Positions 1-13,900 of a stretch of DNA of 64,000 bases are shown piece after piece. The stretch comes from Pratylenchus scribneri. Its lineage: Eukaryota > Nematoda > Chromadorea > Rhabditida > Pratylenchidae. Each line of letters starts with the position of its first letter. Positions within the stretch are counted from its first letter, which is position 1. The DNA is taken from contig JAQSEB010000166.1 of assembly GCA_030063045.1 (NCBI GenBank), positions 467,001-531,000 on the forward strand. The letters run 5' to 3'. Both the position numbers and the translations under genes were made by a program. Under the pieces are notes generated by a model. That model was not told the DNA's origin and searched no databases. It saw only the letters and a list, made by a program, of their open reading frames with translations.

Positions 1-3000
1 ACATTTTATGGCCTAGGTTTTGAACTTTTTTGAATTTTTTTAATTCTATCGTATTTTCCATCAAATTCTACAGGCAAACGTCAATTTATTTTCTTATAAT
101 TCCTCCATATTGATTTTTCATAAATTTTTGAATATATTATATCCATATATGGGGTATTTAAGGGGTTTGTAACATTTTATGGCCTAGGTTTTGAACTTTT
201 TTGAATTTTTTTAATTCTATCGTATTTTCCATCAAATTCTACAGGCGAACGTCAATTTATTTTCTTATATTTCCTCCATATTGATTTTTCATAAATTTTT
301 TGAATATATTATATCCATATATGGGGTATTTAAGGGGTGTGTAACATTTTATGGCCTAGGTTTTGAACTTTTTTGAATTTTTTTAATTCTATCATATTCT
401 CCATCAAATTCTACAGGCGAACGTCAATTTATTTTTATTCAATTCCTCCATATTGATTTTTCATAAATTTTTGAATATATTATATCCATATATGGGGTAT
501 TTAAGGGGTGTGTAACATTTTATGGCCTAGGTTTTGAACTTTTTTGAATTTTTTTAATTCTATCATATTCTCCATCAAATTCTACAGGCGAACGTCAATT
601 TATTTTTATTCAATTCCTCCATATTGATTTTTCATAAATTTTTGAATATATTATATCCATATATGGGGTATTTAAGGGGTGTGTAACATTTTATGGCCTA
701 GGTTTTGAACTTTTTTGAATTTTTTTAATTCTATCATATTCTCCATCAAATTCTACAGGCGAACGTCAATTTATTTTCTTATAATTCCTCCATATTGATT
801 TTTCATAAATTTTTGAATATATTATATCCATATATGGGGTATTTAAGGGGTGTGTAACATTTTATGGCCTAGGTTTTGAACTTTTTTGAATTTTTTTAAT
901 TCTATCGTATTCTCCATCAAATTCTATAGGCGAACGTCACTTTATTTTTATTCAATTCCTCCATATTGATTTTTCATAAATTTTTGAATATATTATATCC
1001 ATATATGGGGTATTTAAGGGGTGTGTAACATTTTATGGCCTAGGTTTTGAACTTTTTTGAATTTTTTTAATTCTATCGTATTTTCCATCAAATTCTACAG
1101 GCGAACGTCAATTTATTTTTATTCAATTCCTCCATATTGATTTTTCATAAATTTTTGAATATATTATATCCATATATATGGGGTATTTAAGGGGTGTGTA
1201 ACATTTTATGGCCTAGGTTTTGAACTTTTTTGAATTTTTTTATTTCTATCGTATTCTTCATCAAATTCTACAGGCGAACGTCAATTTATTTTCTTATAAT
1301 TCCTCCATATTGATTTTTCATAAATTTTTGAATATATTATATCCATATATGGGGTATTTAAGGGGTGTGTAACATTTTATGGCCTAGGTTTTGAACTTTT
1401 TTGAATTTTTTTAATTCTATCGTATTTTCCATCAAATTCTACAGGCGAACGTCAATTTATTTTCTTATAATTCCTCCATATTGATTTTTCATAAATTTTT
1501 GAATATATTATATCCATATATGGGGTATTTAAGGGGTGTGTAATATTTTATGGCCTAGGTTTTGAACTTTTTTGAATTTTTTTAATTCTATCGTATTCTC
1601 CATCAAATTCTATAGGCGAACGTCACTTTATTTTTATTCAATTCCTCCATATTGATTTTTCATAAATTTTTGAATATATTATATCCATATATGGGGTATT
1701 TAAGGGGTGTGTAACATTTTATGGCCTAGGTTTTGAACTTTTTTGAATTTTTTTAATTCTATCGTATTCTCCATCAAATTCTACAGGCGAACGTCAATTT
1801 ATTTTCTTATAATTCCTCCATATTGATTTTTCATAAATTTTTGAATATATTATATCCATATATGGGGTATTTAAGGGGTGTGTAATATTTTATGGCCTAG
1901 GTTTTGAACTTTTTTGAATTTTTTTAATTCTATCGTATTTTCCATCAAATTCTACAGGCAAACGTCAATTTATTTTCTTATAATTCCTCCATATTGATTT
2001 TTCATAAATTTTTGAATATATTATATCCATATATGGGGTATTTAAGGGGTTTGTAACATTTTATGGCCTAGGTTTTGAACTTTTTTGAATTTTTTTAATT
2101 CTATCGTATTTTCCATCAAATTCTACAGGCGAACGTCAATTTATTTTCTTATAATTCCTCCATATTGATTTTTCATAAATTTTTGAATATATTATATCCA
2201 TATATGGGGTATTTAAGGGGTGTGTAATATTTTATGGCCTAGGTTTTGAACTTTTTTGAATTTTTTTAATTCTATCGTATTTTCCATCAAATTCTACAGG
2301 CGAACGTCAATTTATTTTCTTATAATTCCTCCATATTGATTTTTCATAAATTTTTGAATATATTATATCCATATATGGGGTATTTAAGGGGTGTGTAATA
2401 TTTTATGGCCTAGGTTTTGAACTTTTTTGAATTTTTTTAATTCTATCATATTCTCCATCAAATTCTACAGGCGAACGTCAATTTATTTTTATTCAATTCC
2501 TCCATATTGATTTTTCATAAATTTTTGAATATATTATATCCATATATGGGGTATTTAAGGGGTGTGTAACATTTTATGGCCTAGGTTTTGAACTTTTTTG
2601 AATTTTTTTAATTCTATCGTATTTTCCATCAAATTCTACAGGCGAACGTCAATTTATTTTCTTATAATTCCTCCATATTGATTTTTCATAAATTTTTGAA
2701 TATATTATATCCATATATGGGGTATTTAAGGGGTGTGTAATATTTTATGGCCTAGGTTTTGAACTTTTTTGAATTTTTTTAATTCTATCATATTCTCCAT
2801 CAAATTCTACAGGCGAACGTCAATTTATTTTTATTCAATTCCTCCATATTGATTTTTCATAAATTTTTGAATATATTATATCCATATATGGGGTATTTAA
2901 GGGGTGTGTAACATTTTATGGCCTAGGTTTTGAACTTTTTTGAATTTTTTTAATTCTATCGTATTCTCCATCAAATTCTACAGGCGAACGTCAATTTATT

Positions 3001-6000
3001 TTCTTATAATTCCTCCATATTGATTTTTCATAAATTTTTGAATATATTATATCCATATATGGGGTATTTAAGGGGTGTGTAATATTTTATGGCCTAGGTT
3101 TTGAACTTTTTTGAATTTTTTTAATTCTATCGTATTTTCCATCAAATTCTACAGGCAAACGTCAATTTATTTTCTTATAATTCCTCCATATTGATTTTTC
3201 ATAAATTTTTGAATATATTATATCCATATATGGGGTATTTAAGGGGTTTGTAACATTTTATGGCCTAGGTTTTGAACTTTTTTGAATTTTTTTAATTCTA
3301 TCGTATTTTCCATCAAATTCTACAGGCGAACGTCAATTTATTTTCTTATAATTCCTCCATATTGATTTTTCATAAATTTTTGAATATATTATATCCATAT
3401 ATGGGGTATTTAAGGGGTGTGTAACATTTTATGGCCTAGGTTTTGAACTTTTTTGAATTTTTTTAATTCTATCGTATTCTCCATCAAATTCTACAGGCGA
3501 ACGTCAATTTATTTTCTTATAATTCCTCCATATTGATTTTTCTAAATTTTTGAATATATTATATCCATATATGGGGTATTTAAGGGGTGTGTAACATTTT
3601 ATGGCCTAGGTTTTGAACTTTTTTGAATTTTTTTAATTTCATCGTATTCTCCATCAAATTCTACAGGCGAACGTCAATTTATTTTCTTATAATTCCTCCA
3701 TATTGATTTTTCTAAATTTTTGAATATATTATATCCATATATGGGGTATTTAAGGGGTGTGTAACATTTTATGGCCTAGGTTTTGAACTTTTTTGAATTT
3801 TTTTAATTCTATCGTATTCTCCATCAAATTCTACAGGCGAACGTCAATTTATTTTCTTATAATTCCTCCATATTGATTTTTCATAAATTTTTGAATATAT
3901 TATATCCATATATGGGGTATTTAAGGGGTGTGAAACATTTTATGGCCTAGGTTTTGAACTTTTTGGAATTTTTTTAATTCTATCGTATTCTCCATCAAAT
4001 TCTACAGGCGAACGTCAATTTATTTTCTTATAATTCCTCCATATTGATTTTTCATAAATTTTTGAATATATTATATCCATATATGGGGTATTTAAGGGGT
4101 GTGAAACATTTTATGGCCTAGGTTTTGAACTTTTTGGAATTTTTTTAATTCTATCGTATTCTCCATCAAATTCTACAGGCGAACATCAATTTATTTTCTT
4201 ATAATTCCTCCATATTGATTTTTCATAAATTTTTGAATATATTATATCCATATATGGGGTATTTAAGGGGTGTGAAACATTTTATGGCCTAGGTTTTGAA
4301 CTTTTTTGAATTTTTTTAATTCTATCGTATTCTCCATCAAATTCTACAGGCGAACGTCAATTTATTTTCTTATAATTCCTCCATATTGATTTTTCATAAA
4401 TTTTTGAATATATTATATCCATATATGGGGTATTTAAGGGGTGTGAAACATTTTATGGCCTAGGTTTTGAACTTTTTGGAATTTTTTTAATTCTATCGTA
4501 TTCTCCATCAAATTCTACAGGCGAACATCAATTTATTTTTATTCAATTCCTCCATATTGATTTTTCATAAATTTTTGAATATATTATATCCATATATGGG
4601 GTATTTAAGGGGTGTGTAACATTTTATGGCCTAGGTTTTGAACTTTTTTGAATTTTTTTAATTTCATCGTATTCTCCATCAAATTCTACAGGCGAACGTC
4701 ACTTTATTTTTATTCAATTCCTCCATATTGATTTTTCATAAATTTTTGAATATATTATATCCATATATGGGGTATTTAAGGGGTGTGTAACATTTTATGG
4801 CCTAGGTTTTGAACTTTTTTGAATTTTTTTAATTCTATCGTATTCTCCATCAAATTCTACAGGCGAACGTCACTTTATTTTTATTCAATTCCTCCATATT
4901 GATTTTTCATAAATTTTTGAATATATTATATCCATATATGGGGTATTTAAGGGGTGTGTAACATTTTATGGCCTAGGTTTTGAACTTTTTTGAATTTTTT
5001 TAATTTCATCGTATTCTCCATCAAATTCTACAGGCGAACGTCACTTTATTTTTATTCAATTCCTCCATATTGATTTTTCATAAATTTTTGAATATATTAT
5101 ATCCATATATGGGGTATTTAAGGGGTGTGTAACATTTTATGGCCTAGGTTTTGAACTTTTTTGAATTTTTTTAATTTCATCGTATTCTCCATCAAATTCT
5201 ACAGGCGAATGTCACTTTATTTTTATTCAATTCCTCCATATTGATTTTTCATAAATTTTTGAATATATTATATCCATATATATGGTGTATTTAAGGGGTG
5301 TGTAACATTTTATGGCCTAGGTTTTGAACTTTTTTGAATTTTTTTAATTCTATCGTATTCTCCATCAAATTCTACAGGCGAACGTCACTTTATTTTTATT
5401 CAATTCCTCCATATTGATTTTTCATAAATTTTTGAATATATTATATCCATATATGGGGTATTTAAGGGGTGTGTAACATTTTATGGCCTAGGTTTTGAAC
5501 TTTTTTGAATTTTTTTAATTTCATCGTATTCTCCATCAAATTCTACAGGCGAATGTCACTTTATTTTTATTCAATTCCTCCATATTGATTTTTCATAAAT
5601 TTTTGAATATATTATATCCATATATGGGGTATTTAAGGGGTGTGTAACATTTTATGGCCTAGGTTTTGAACTTTTTTGAATTTTTTTAATTTCATCGTAT
5701 TCTCCATCAAATTCTACAGGCGAATGTCACTTTATTTTTATTCAATTCCTCCATATTGATTTTTCATAAATTTTTGAATATATTATATCCATATATGGGG
5801 TATTTAAGGGGTGTGTAACATTTTATGGCCTAGGTTTTGAACTTTTTTGAATTTTTTTAATTCTATCGTATTCTCCATCAAATTCTACAGGCGAACGTCA
5901 CTTTATTTTTATTCAATTCCTCCATATTGATTTTTCATAAATTTTTGAATATATTATATCCATATATGGGGTATTTAAGGGGTGTGTAACATTTTATGGC

Positions 6001-7528
6001 CTAGGTTTTGAACTTTTTTGAATTTTTTTAATTTCATCGTATTCTCCATCAAATTCTACAGGCGAATGTCACTTTATTTTTATTCAATTCCTCCATATTG
6101 ATTTTTCATAAATTTTTGAATATATTATATCCATATATGGGGTATTTAAGGGGTGTGTAACATTTTATGGCCTAGGTTTTGAACTTTTTTGAATTTTTTT
6201 AATTTCATCGTATTCTCCATCAAATTCTACAGGCGAATGTCACTTTATTTTTATTCAATTCCTCCATATTGATTTTTCATAAATTTTTGAATATATTATA
6301 TCCATATATATGGTGTATTTAAGGGGTGTGTAACATTTTATGGCCTAGGTTTTGAACTTTTTTGAATTTTTTTAATTTCATCGTATTCTCCATCAAATTC
6401 TACAGGCGAATGTCACTTTATTTTTATTCAATTCCTCCATATTGATTTTTCATAAATTTTTGAATATATTATATCCATATATGGGGTATTTAAGGGGTGT
6501 GTAACATTTTATGGCCTAGGTTTTGAACTTTTTTGAATTTTTTTAATTTCATCGTATTCTCCATCAAATTCTACAGGCGAACGTCACTTTATTTTTATTC
6601 AATTCCTCCATATTGATTTTTCATAAATTTTTGAATATATTATATCCATATATGGGGTATTTAAGGGGTGTGTAACATTTTATGGCCTAGGTTTTGAACT
6701 TTTTTGAATTTTTTTAATTCTATCGTATTCTCCATCAAATTCTACAGGCGAATGTCACTTTATTTTTATTCAATTCCTCCATATTGATTTTTCATAAATT
6801 TTTGAATATATTATATCCATATATGGGGTATTTAAGGGGTGTGTAACATTTTATGGCCTAGGTTTTGAACTTTTTTGAATTTTTTTAATTTCATCGTATT
6901 CTCCATCAAATTCTACAGGCGAATGTCACTTTATTTTTATTCAATTCCTCCATATTGATTTTTCATAAATTTTTGAATATATTATATCCATATATGGGGT
7001 ATTTAAGGGGTGTGTAACATTTTATGGCCTAGGTTTTGAACTTTTTTGAATTTTTTTAATTCTATCGTATTCTCCATCAAATTCTACAGGCGAACGTCAC
7101 TTTATTTTTATTCAATTCCTCCATATTGATTTTTCATAAATTTTTGAATATATTATATCCATATATGGGGTATTTAAGGGGTGTGTAACATTTTATGGCC
7201 TAGGTTTTGAACTTTTTTGAATTTTTTTAATTCTATCGTATTCTCCATCAAATTCTACAGGCGAACGTCACTTTATTTTTATTCAATTCCTCCATATTGA
7301 TTTTTCATAAATTTTTGAATATATTATATCCATATATGGGGTATTTAAGGGGTGTGTAACATTTTATGGCCTAGGTTTTGAACTTTTTTGAATTTTTTTA
7401 ATTCTATCGTATTCTCCATCAAATTCTACAGGCGAACGTCAATTTATTTTCTTATAATTCCTCCATATTGATTTTTCTAAATTTTTGAATATATTATATC
7501 CATATATGGGGTATTTAAGGGGTGTGTA

Positions 7529-8224
7529 ACATTTTATGGCCTAGGTTTTGAACTTTTTTGAATTTTTTTTTAATTCTATCGTATTCTCCATCAAATTCTA
7601 CAGGCGAACGTCAATTTATTTTTATGCAATTCCTCCATATTGATTTTTCATAAATTTTTGAATATATTATATCCATATATGGGGTATTTAAGGGGTGTGT
7701 AACATTTTATGGCCTAGGTTTTGAACTTTTTTGAATTTTTTTTTAATTCTATCGTATTCTCCATCAAATTCTACAGGCGAACGTCAATTTATTTTTATGC
7801 AATTCCTCCATATTGATTTTTCATAAATTTTTGAATATATTATATCCATATATGGGGTATTTAAGGGGTGTGTAACATTTTATGGCCTAGGTTTTGAACT
7901 TTTTGGAATTTTTTTAATTCCATCGTATTTTGCCAATGATTCTACAGGCGAATGTCACTTTATTTTCTTTAAATTCCTCCATATTGATTTTTCATAAATT
8001 TTTGAATATATTATATCCATATATGGGGTATTTAAGGGGTGTGTAACATTTTATGGCCTAGGTTTTGAACTTTTTGGAATTTTTAGAATTTTTTAATTCC
8101 ATCGTATTTTGCCAATGATTCTACAGGCGAATGTCACTTTATTTTCTTTAAATTCCTCCATATTGATTTTTCATAAATTTTTGAATATATTATATCCATA
8201 TATGGGGTATTTAAGGGGTGTGTA
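7529..8224. repeat. Four-monomer higher-order block, copy 1
   Basis: Four consecutive monomers (starts 7529, 7702, 7875, 8046) with rare variants: two have an expanded T-run and TTTTTATGCAATTCC, two have CGTATTTTGCCAATGATTC, the last with an extra TTAGAATTT. The same four in the same order recur at 10298-10993. The neighbouring monomers on both sides differ between the two copies. Confidence 0.85.
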
Positions 8225-10297
8225 ACATTTTATGGCCTAGGTTTTGAACTTTTTGGAATTTTTTTAATTCTATCGTATTCTCCATCAAATTCTACAGGCG
8301 AACGTCAATTTATTTTTATTCAATTCCTCCATATTGATTTTTCATAAATTTTTGAATATATTATATCCATATATGGGGTATTTAAGGGGTGTGTAACATT
8401 TTATGGCCTAGGTTTTGAACTTTTTTGAATTTTTTTAATTCTATCGTATTCTCCATCAAATTCTACAGGCGAACGTCAATTTATTTTCTTATAATTCCTC
8501 CATATTGATTTTTCTAAATTTTTGAATATATTATATCCATATATGGGGTATTTAAGGGGTGTGTAACATTTTATGGCCTAGGTTTTGAACTTTTTGGAAT
8601 TTTTTTAATTCTATCGTATTCTCCATCAAATTCTACAGGCGAACGTCAATTTATTTTTATTCAATTCCTCCATATTGATTTTTCATAAATTTTTGAATAT
8701 ATTATATCCATATATGGGGTATTTAAGGGGTGTGTAACATTTTATGGCCTAGGTTTTGAACTTTTTTGAATTTTTTTAATTCTATCGTATTCTCCATCAA
8801 ATTCTACAGGCGAACGTCAATTTATTTTCTTATAATTCCTCCATATTGATTTTTCATAAATTTTTGAATATATTATATCCATATATGGGGTATTTAAGGG
8901 GTGTGTAACATTTTATGGCCTAGGTTTTGAACTTTTTGGAATTTTTTTAATTCTATCGTATTCTCCATCAAATTCTACAGGCGAACGTCAATTTATTTTT
9001 ATTCAATTCCTCCATATTGATTTTTCATAAATTTTTGAATATATTATATCCATATATGGGGTATTTAAGGGGTGTGTAACATTTTATGGCCTAGGTTTTG
9101 AACTTTTTTGAATTTTTTTAATTCTATCGTATTCTCCATCAAATTCTACAGGCGAACGTCACTTTATTTTTATTCAATTCCCCAATATTGATTTTTCATA
9201 AATTTTTGAATATATTATATCCATATATGGGGTATTTAAGGGGTGTGTAACATTTTATGGCCTAGGTTTTGAACTTTTTGGAATTTTTTTAATTCTATCG
9301 TATTCTCCATCAAATTCTACAGGCGAACGTCAATTTATTTTCTTATAATTCCTCCATATTGATTTTTCATAAATTTTTGAATATATTATATCCATATATG
9401 GGGTATTTAAGGGGTGTGTAACATTTTATGGCCTAGGTTTTGAACTTTTTGGAATTTTTTTAATTCTATCGTATTCTCCATCAAATTCTACAGGCGAACG
9501 TCACTTTATTTTTATTCAATTCCCCAATATTGATTTTTCATAAATTTTTGAATATATTATATCCATATATGGGGTATTTAAGGGGTGTGTAACATTTTAT
9601 GGCCTAGGTTTTGAACTTTTTTGAATTTTTTTAATTCTATCGTATTCTCCATCAAATTCTACAGGCGAACGTCTTTTTATTTTCTTTAAATTCCTCCATA
9701 TTGATTTTTCATAAAATAAATTTTTGAATATATTATATCCATATATGGGGTATTTAAGGGGTTTATAACATTTTATGGCCTAGGTTTTGAACTTTTTTGA
9801 ATTTTTTTAATTCCATCGTATTCTCCATCAAATTCTACAGGCGAACGTCTTTTTATTTTCTTTAAATTCCTCCATATTGATTTTTCATAAAATAAATTTT
9901 TGAATATATTATATCCATATATAGGGTATTTAAGGGGTTTATAACATTTTATGGCCTAGGTTTTGAACTTTTTTGAATTTTTTTAATTCCATCGTATTCT
10001 CCATCAAATTCTACAGGCGAACGTCTTTTTATTTTCTTTAAATTCCTCCATATTGATTTTTCATAAAATAAATTTTTGAATATATTATATCCATATATAT
10101 GGGGTATTTAAGGGGTGTATAACATTTTATGGCCTAGGTTTTGAACTTTTTTGAATTTTTTTAATTCCATCGTATTCTCCATCAAATTCTACAGGCGAAC
10201 GTCTTTTTATTTTCTTTAAATTCCTCCATATTGATTTTTCATAAAATAAATTTTTGAATATATTATATCCATATATGGGGTATTTAAGGGGTTTATA

Positions 10298-10993
10298 ACA
10301 TTTTATGGCCTAGGTTTTGAACTTTTTTGAATTTTTTTTTAATTCTATCGTATTCTCCATCAAATTCTACAGGCGAACGTCAATTTATTTTTATGCAATT
10401 CCTCCATATTGATTTTTCATAAATTTTTGAATATATTATATCCATATATGGGGTATTTAAGGGGTGTGTAACATTTTATGGCCTAGGTTTTGAACTTTTT
10501 TGAATTTTTTTTTAATTCTATCGTATTCTCCATCAAATTCTACAGGCGAACGTCAATTTATTTTTATGCAATTCCTCCATATTGATTTTTCATAAATTTT
10601 TGAATATATTATATCCATATATGGGGTATTTAAGGGGTGTGTAACATTTTATGGCCTAGGTTTTGAACTTTTTGGAATTTTTTTAATTCCATCGTATTTT
10701 GCCAATGATTCTACAGGCGAATGTCACTTTATTTTCTTTAAATTCCTCCATATTGATTTTTCATAAATTTTTGAATATATTATATCCATATATGGGGTAT
10801 TTAAGGGGTGTGTAACATTTTATGGCCTAGGTTTTGAACTTTTTGGAATTTTTAGAATTTTTTAATTCCATCGTATTTTGCCAATGATTCTACAGGCGAA
10901 TGTCACTTTATTTTCTTTAAATTCCTCCATATTGATTTTTCATAAATTTTTGAATATATTATATCCATATATGGGGTATTTAAGGGATTTATA
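10298..10993. repeat. Four-monomer higher-order block, copy 2
   Basis: Same 696-bp order of variant monomers as 7529-8224, offset by 2769 bp, with near-complete identity except the last bases (GGGATTTATA instead of GGGGTGTGTA). It implies block duplication or unequal exchange inside the array. Confidence 0.85.
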
Positions 10994-13900
10994 ACATTTT
11001 ATGGCCTAGGTTTTGAACTTTTTTGAATTTTTTTAATTCCATCGTATTCTCCATCAAATTCTACAGGCGAACGTCTAATTATTTTCTTTAAATTCCTCCA
11101 TATTGATTTTTCATAAATTTTTGAATATATTATAGCCATATATGGGGTATTTAAGGGGTTTATAACATTTTATGGCCTAGGTTTTGAACTTTTTTGAATT
11201 TTTTTAATTCCATCGTATTCTCCATCAAATTCTACAGGCGAACGTCTTTTTATTTTCTTTAAATTCTTCCATATTGATTTTTCATAAAATAAATTTTTGA
11301 ATATATTATATCCATATATGGGGTATTTAAGGGGTTTATAACATTTTATGGCCTAGGTTTTGAACTTTTTTGAATTTTTTTAATTCCATCGTATTCTCCA
11401 TCAAATTCTACAGGCGAACGTCTTTTTATTTTCTTTAAATTCCTCCATATTGATTTTTCATAAAATAAATTTTTGAATATATTATATCCATATATAGGGT
11501 ATTTAAGGGGTTTATAACATTTTATGGCCTAGGTTTTGAACTTTTTTGAATTTTTTTAATTCCATCGTATTCTCCATCAAATTCTACAGGCGAACGTCTT
11601 TTTATTTTCTTTAAATTCCTCCATATTGATTTTTCATAAAATAAATTTTTGAATATATTATATCCATATATATGGGGTATTTAAGGGGTGTATAACATTT
11701 TATGGCCTAGGTTTTGAACTTTTTTGAATTTTTTTAATTCCATCGTATTCTCCATCAAATTCTACAGGCGAACGTCTTTTTATTTTCTTTAAATTCCTCC
11801 ATATTGATTTTTCATAAAATAAATTTTTGAATATATTATATCCATATATAGGGTATTTAAGGGGTTTATAACATTTTATGGCCTAGGTTTTGAACTTTTT
11901 TGAATTTTTTTAATTCCATCGTATTCTCCATCAAATTCTACAGGCGAACGTCTTTTTATTTTCTTTAAATTCCTCCATATTGATTTTTCATAAAATAAAT
12001 TTTTGAATATATTATATCCATATATAGGGTATTTAAGGGGTTTATAACATTTTATGGCCTAGGTTTTGAACTTTTTTGAATTTTTTTAATTCCATCGTAT
12101 TCTCCATCAAATTCTACAGGCGAACGTCTTTTTATTTTCTTTAAATTCCTCCATATTGATTTTTCATAAAATAAATTTTTGAATATATTATATCCATATA
12201 TAGGGTATTTAAGGGGTTTATAACATTTTATGGCCTAGGTTTTGAACTTTTTTGAATTTTTTTAATTCCATCGTATTCTCCATCAAATTCTACAGGCGAA
12301 CGTCTTTTTATTTTCTTTAAATTCCTCCATATTGATTTTTCATAAAATAAATTTTTGAATATATTATATCCATATATAGGGTATTTAAGGGGTTTATAAC
12401 ATTTTATGGCCTAGGTTTTGAACTTTTTTGAATTTTTTTAATTCCATCGTATTCTCCATCAAATTCTACAGGCGAACGTCTTTTTATTTTCTTTAAATTC
12501 CTCCATATTGATTTTTCATAAAATAAATTTTTGAATATATTATATCCATATATGGGGTATTTAAGGGGTTTATAACATTTTATGGCCTAGGTTTTGAACT
12601 TTTTTGAATTTTTTTAATTCCATCGTATTCTCCATCAAATTCTACAGGCGAACGTCTTTTTATTTTCTTTAAATTCCTCCATATTGATTTTTCATAAAAT
12701 AAATTTTTGAATATATTATATCCATATATATGGGGTATTTAAGGGGTGTATAACATTTTATGGCCTAGGTTTTGAACTTTTTTGAATTTTTTTAATTCCA
12801 TCGTATTCTCCATCAAATTCTACAGGCGAACGTCTTTTTATTTTCTTTAAATTCCTCCATATTGATTTTTCATAAAATAAATTTTTGAATATATTATATC
12901 CATATATGGGGTATTTAAGGGGTTTATAACATTTTATGGCCTAGGTTTTGAACTTTTTTGAATTTTTTTAATTCCATCGTATTCTCCATCAAATTCTACA
13001 GGCGAACGTCTTTTTATTTTCTTTAAATTCCTCCATATTGATTTTTCATAAAATAAATTTTTGAATATATTATATCCATATATGGGGTATTTAAGGGGTT
13101 TATAACATTTTATGGCCTAGGTTTTGAACTTTTTTGAATTTTTTTAATTCCATCGTATTCTCCATCAAATTCTACAGGCGAACGTCTTTTTATTTTCTTT
13201 AAATTCCTCCATATTGATTTTTCATAAAATAAATTTTTGAATATATTATATCCATATATAGGGTATTTAAGGGGTTTATAACATTTTATGGCCTAGGTTT
13301 TGAACTTTTTTGAATTTTTTTAATTCCATCGTATTCTCCATCAAATTCTACAGGCGAACGTCTTTTTATTTTCTTTAAATTCCTCCATATTGATTTTTCA
13401 TAAATTTTTGAATATATTATATCCATATATATGGGGTATTTAAGGGGTGTATAACATTTTATGGCCTAGGTTTTGAACTTTTTTGAATTTTTTTAATTCC
13501 ATCGTATTCTCCATCAAATTCTACAGGCGAACGTCTTTTTATTTTCTTTAAATTCCTCCATATTGATTTTTCATAAAATAAATTTTTGAATATATTATAT
13601 CCATATATGGGGTATTTAAGGGGTTTATAACATTTTATGGCCTAGGTTTTGAACTTTTTTGAATTTTTTTAATTCCATCGTATTCTCCATCAAATTCTAC
13701 AGGCGAACGTCTAATTATTTTCTTTAAATTCCTCCATATTGATTTTTCATAAATTTTTGAATATATTATAGCCATATATGGGGTATTTAAGGGGTGTATA
13801 ACATTTTATGGCCTAGGTTTTGAACTTTTTTGAATTTTTTTAATTCCATCGTATTCTCCATCAAATTCTACAGGCGAACGTCTAATTATTTTCTTTAAAT

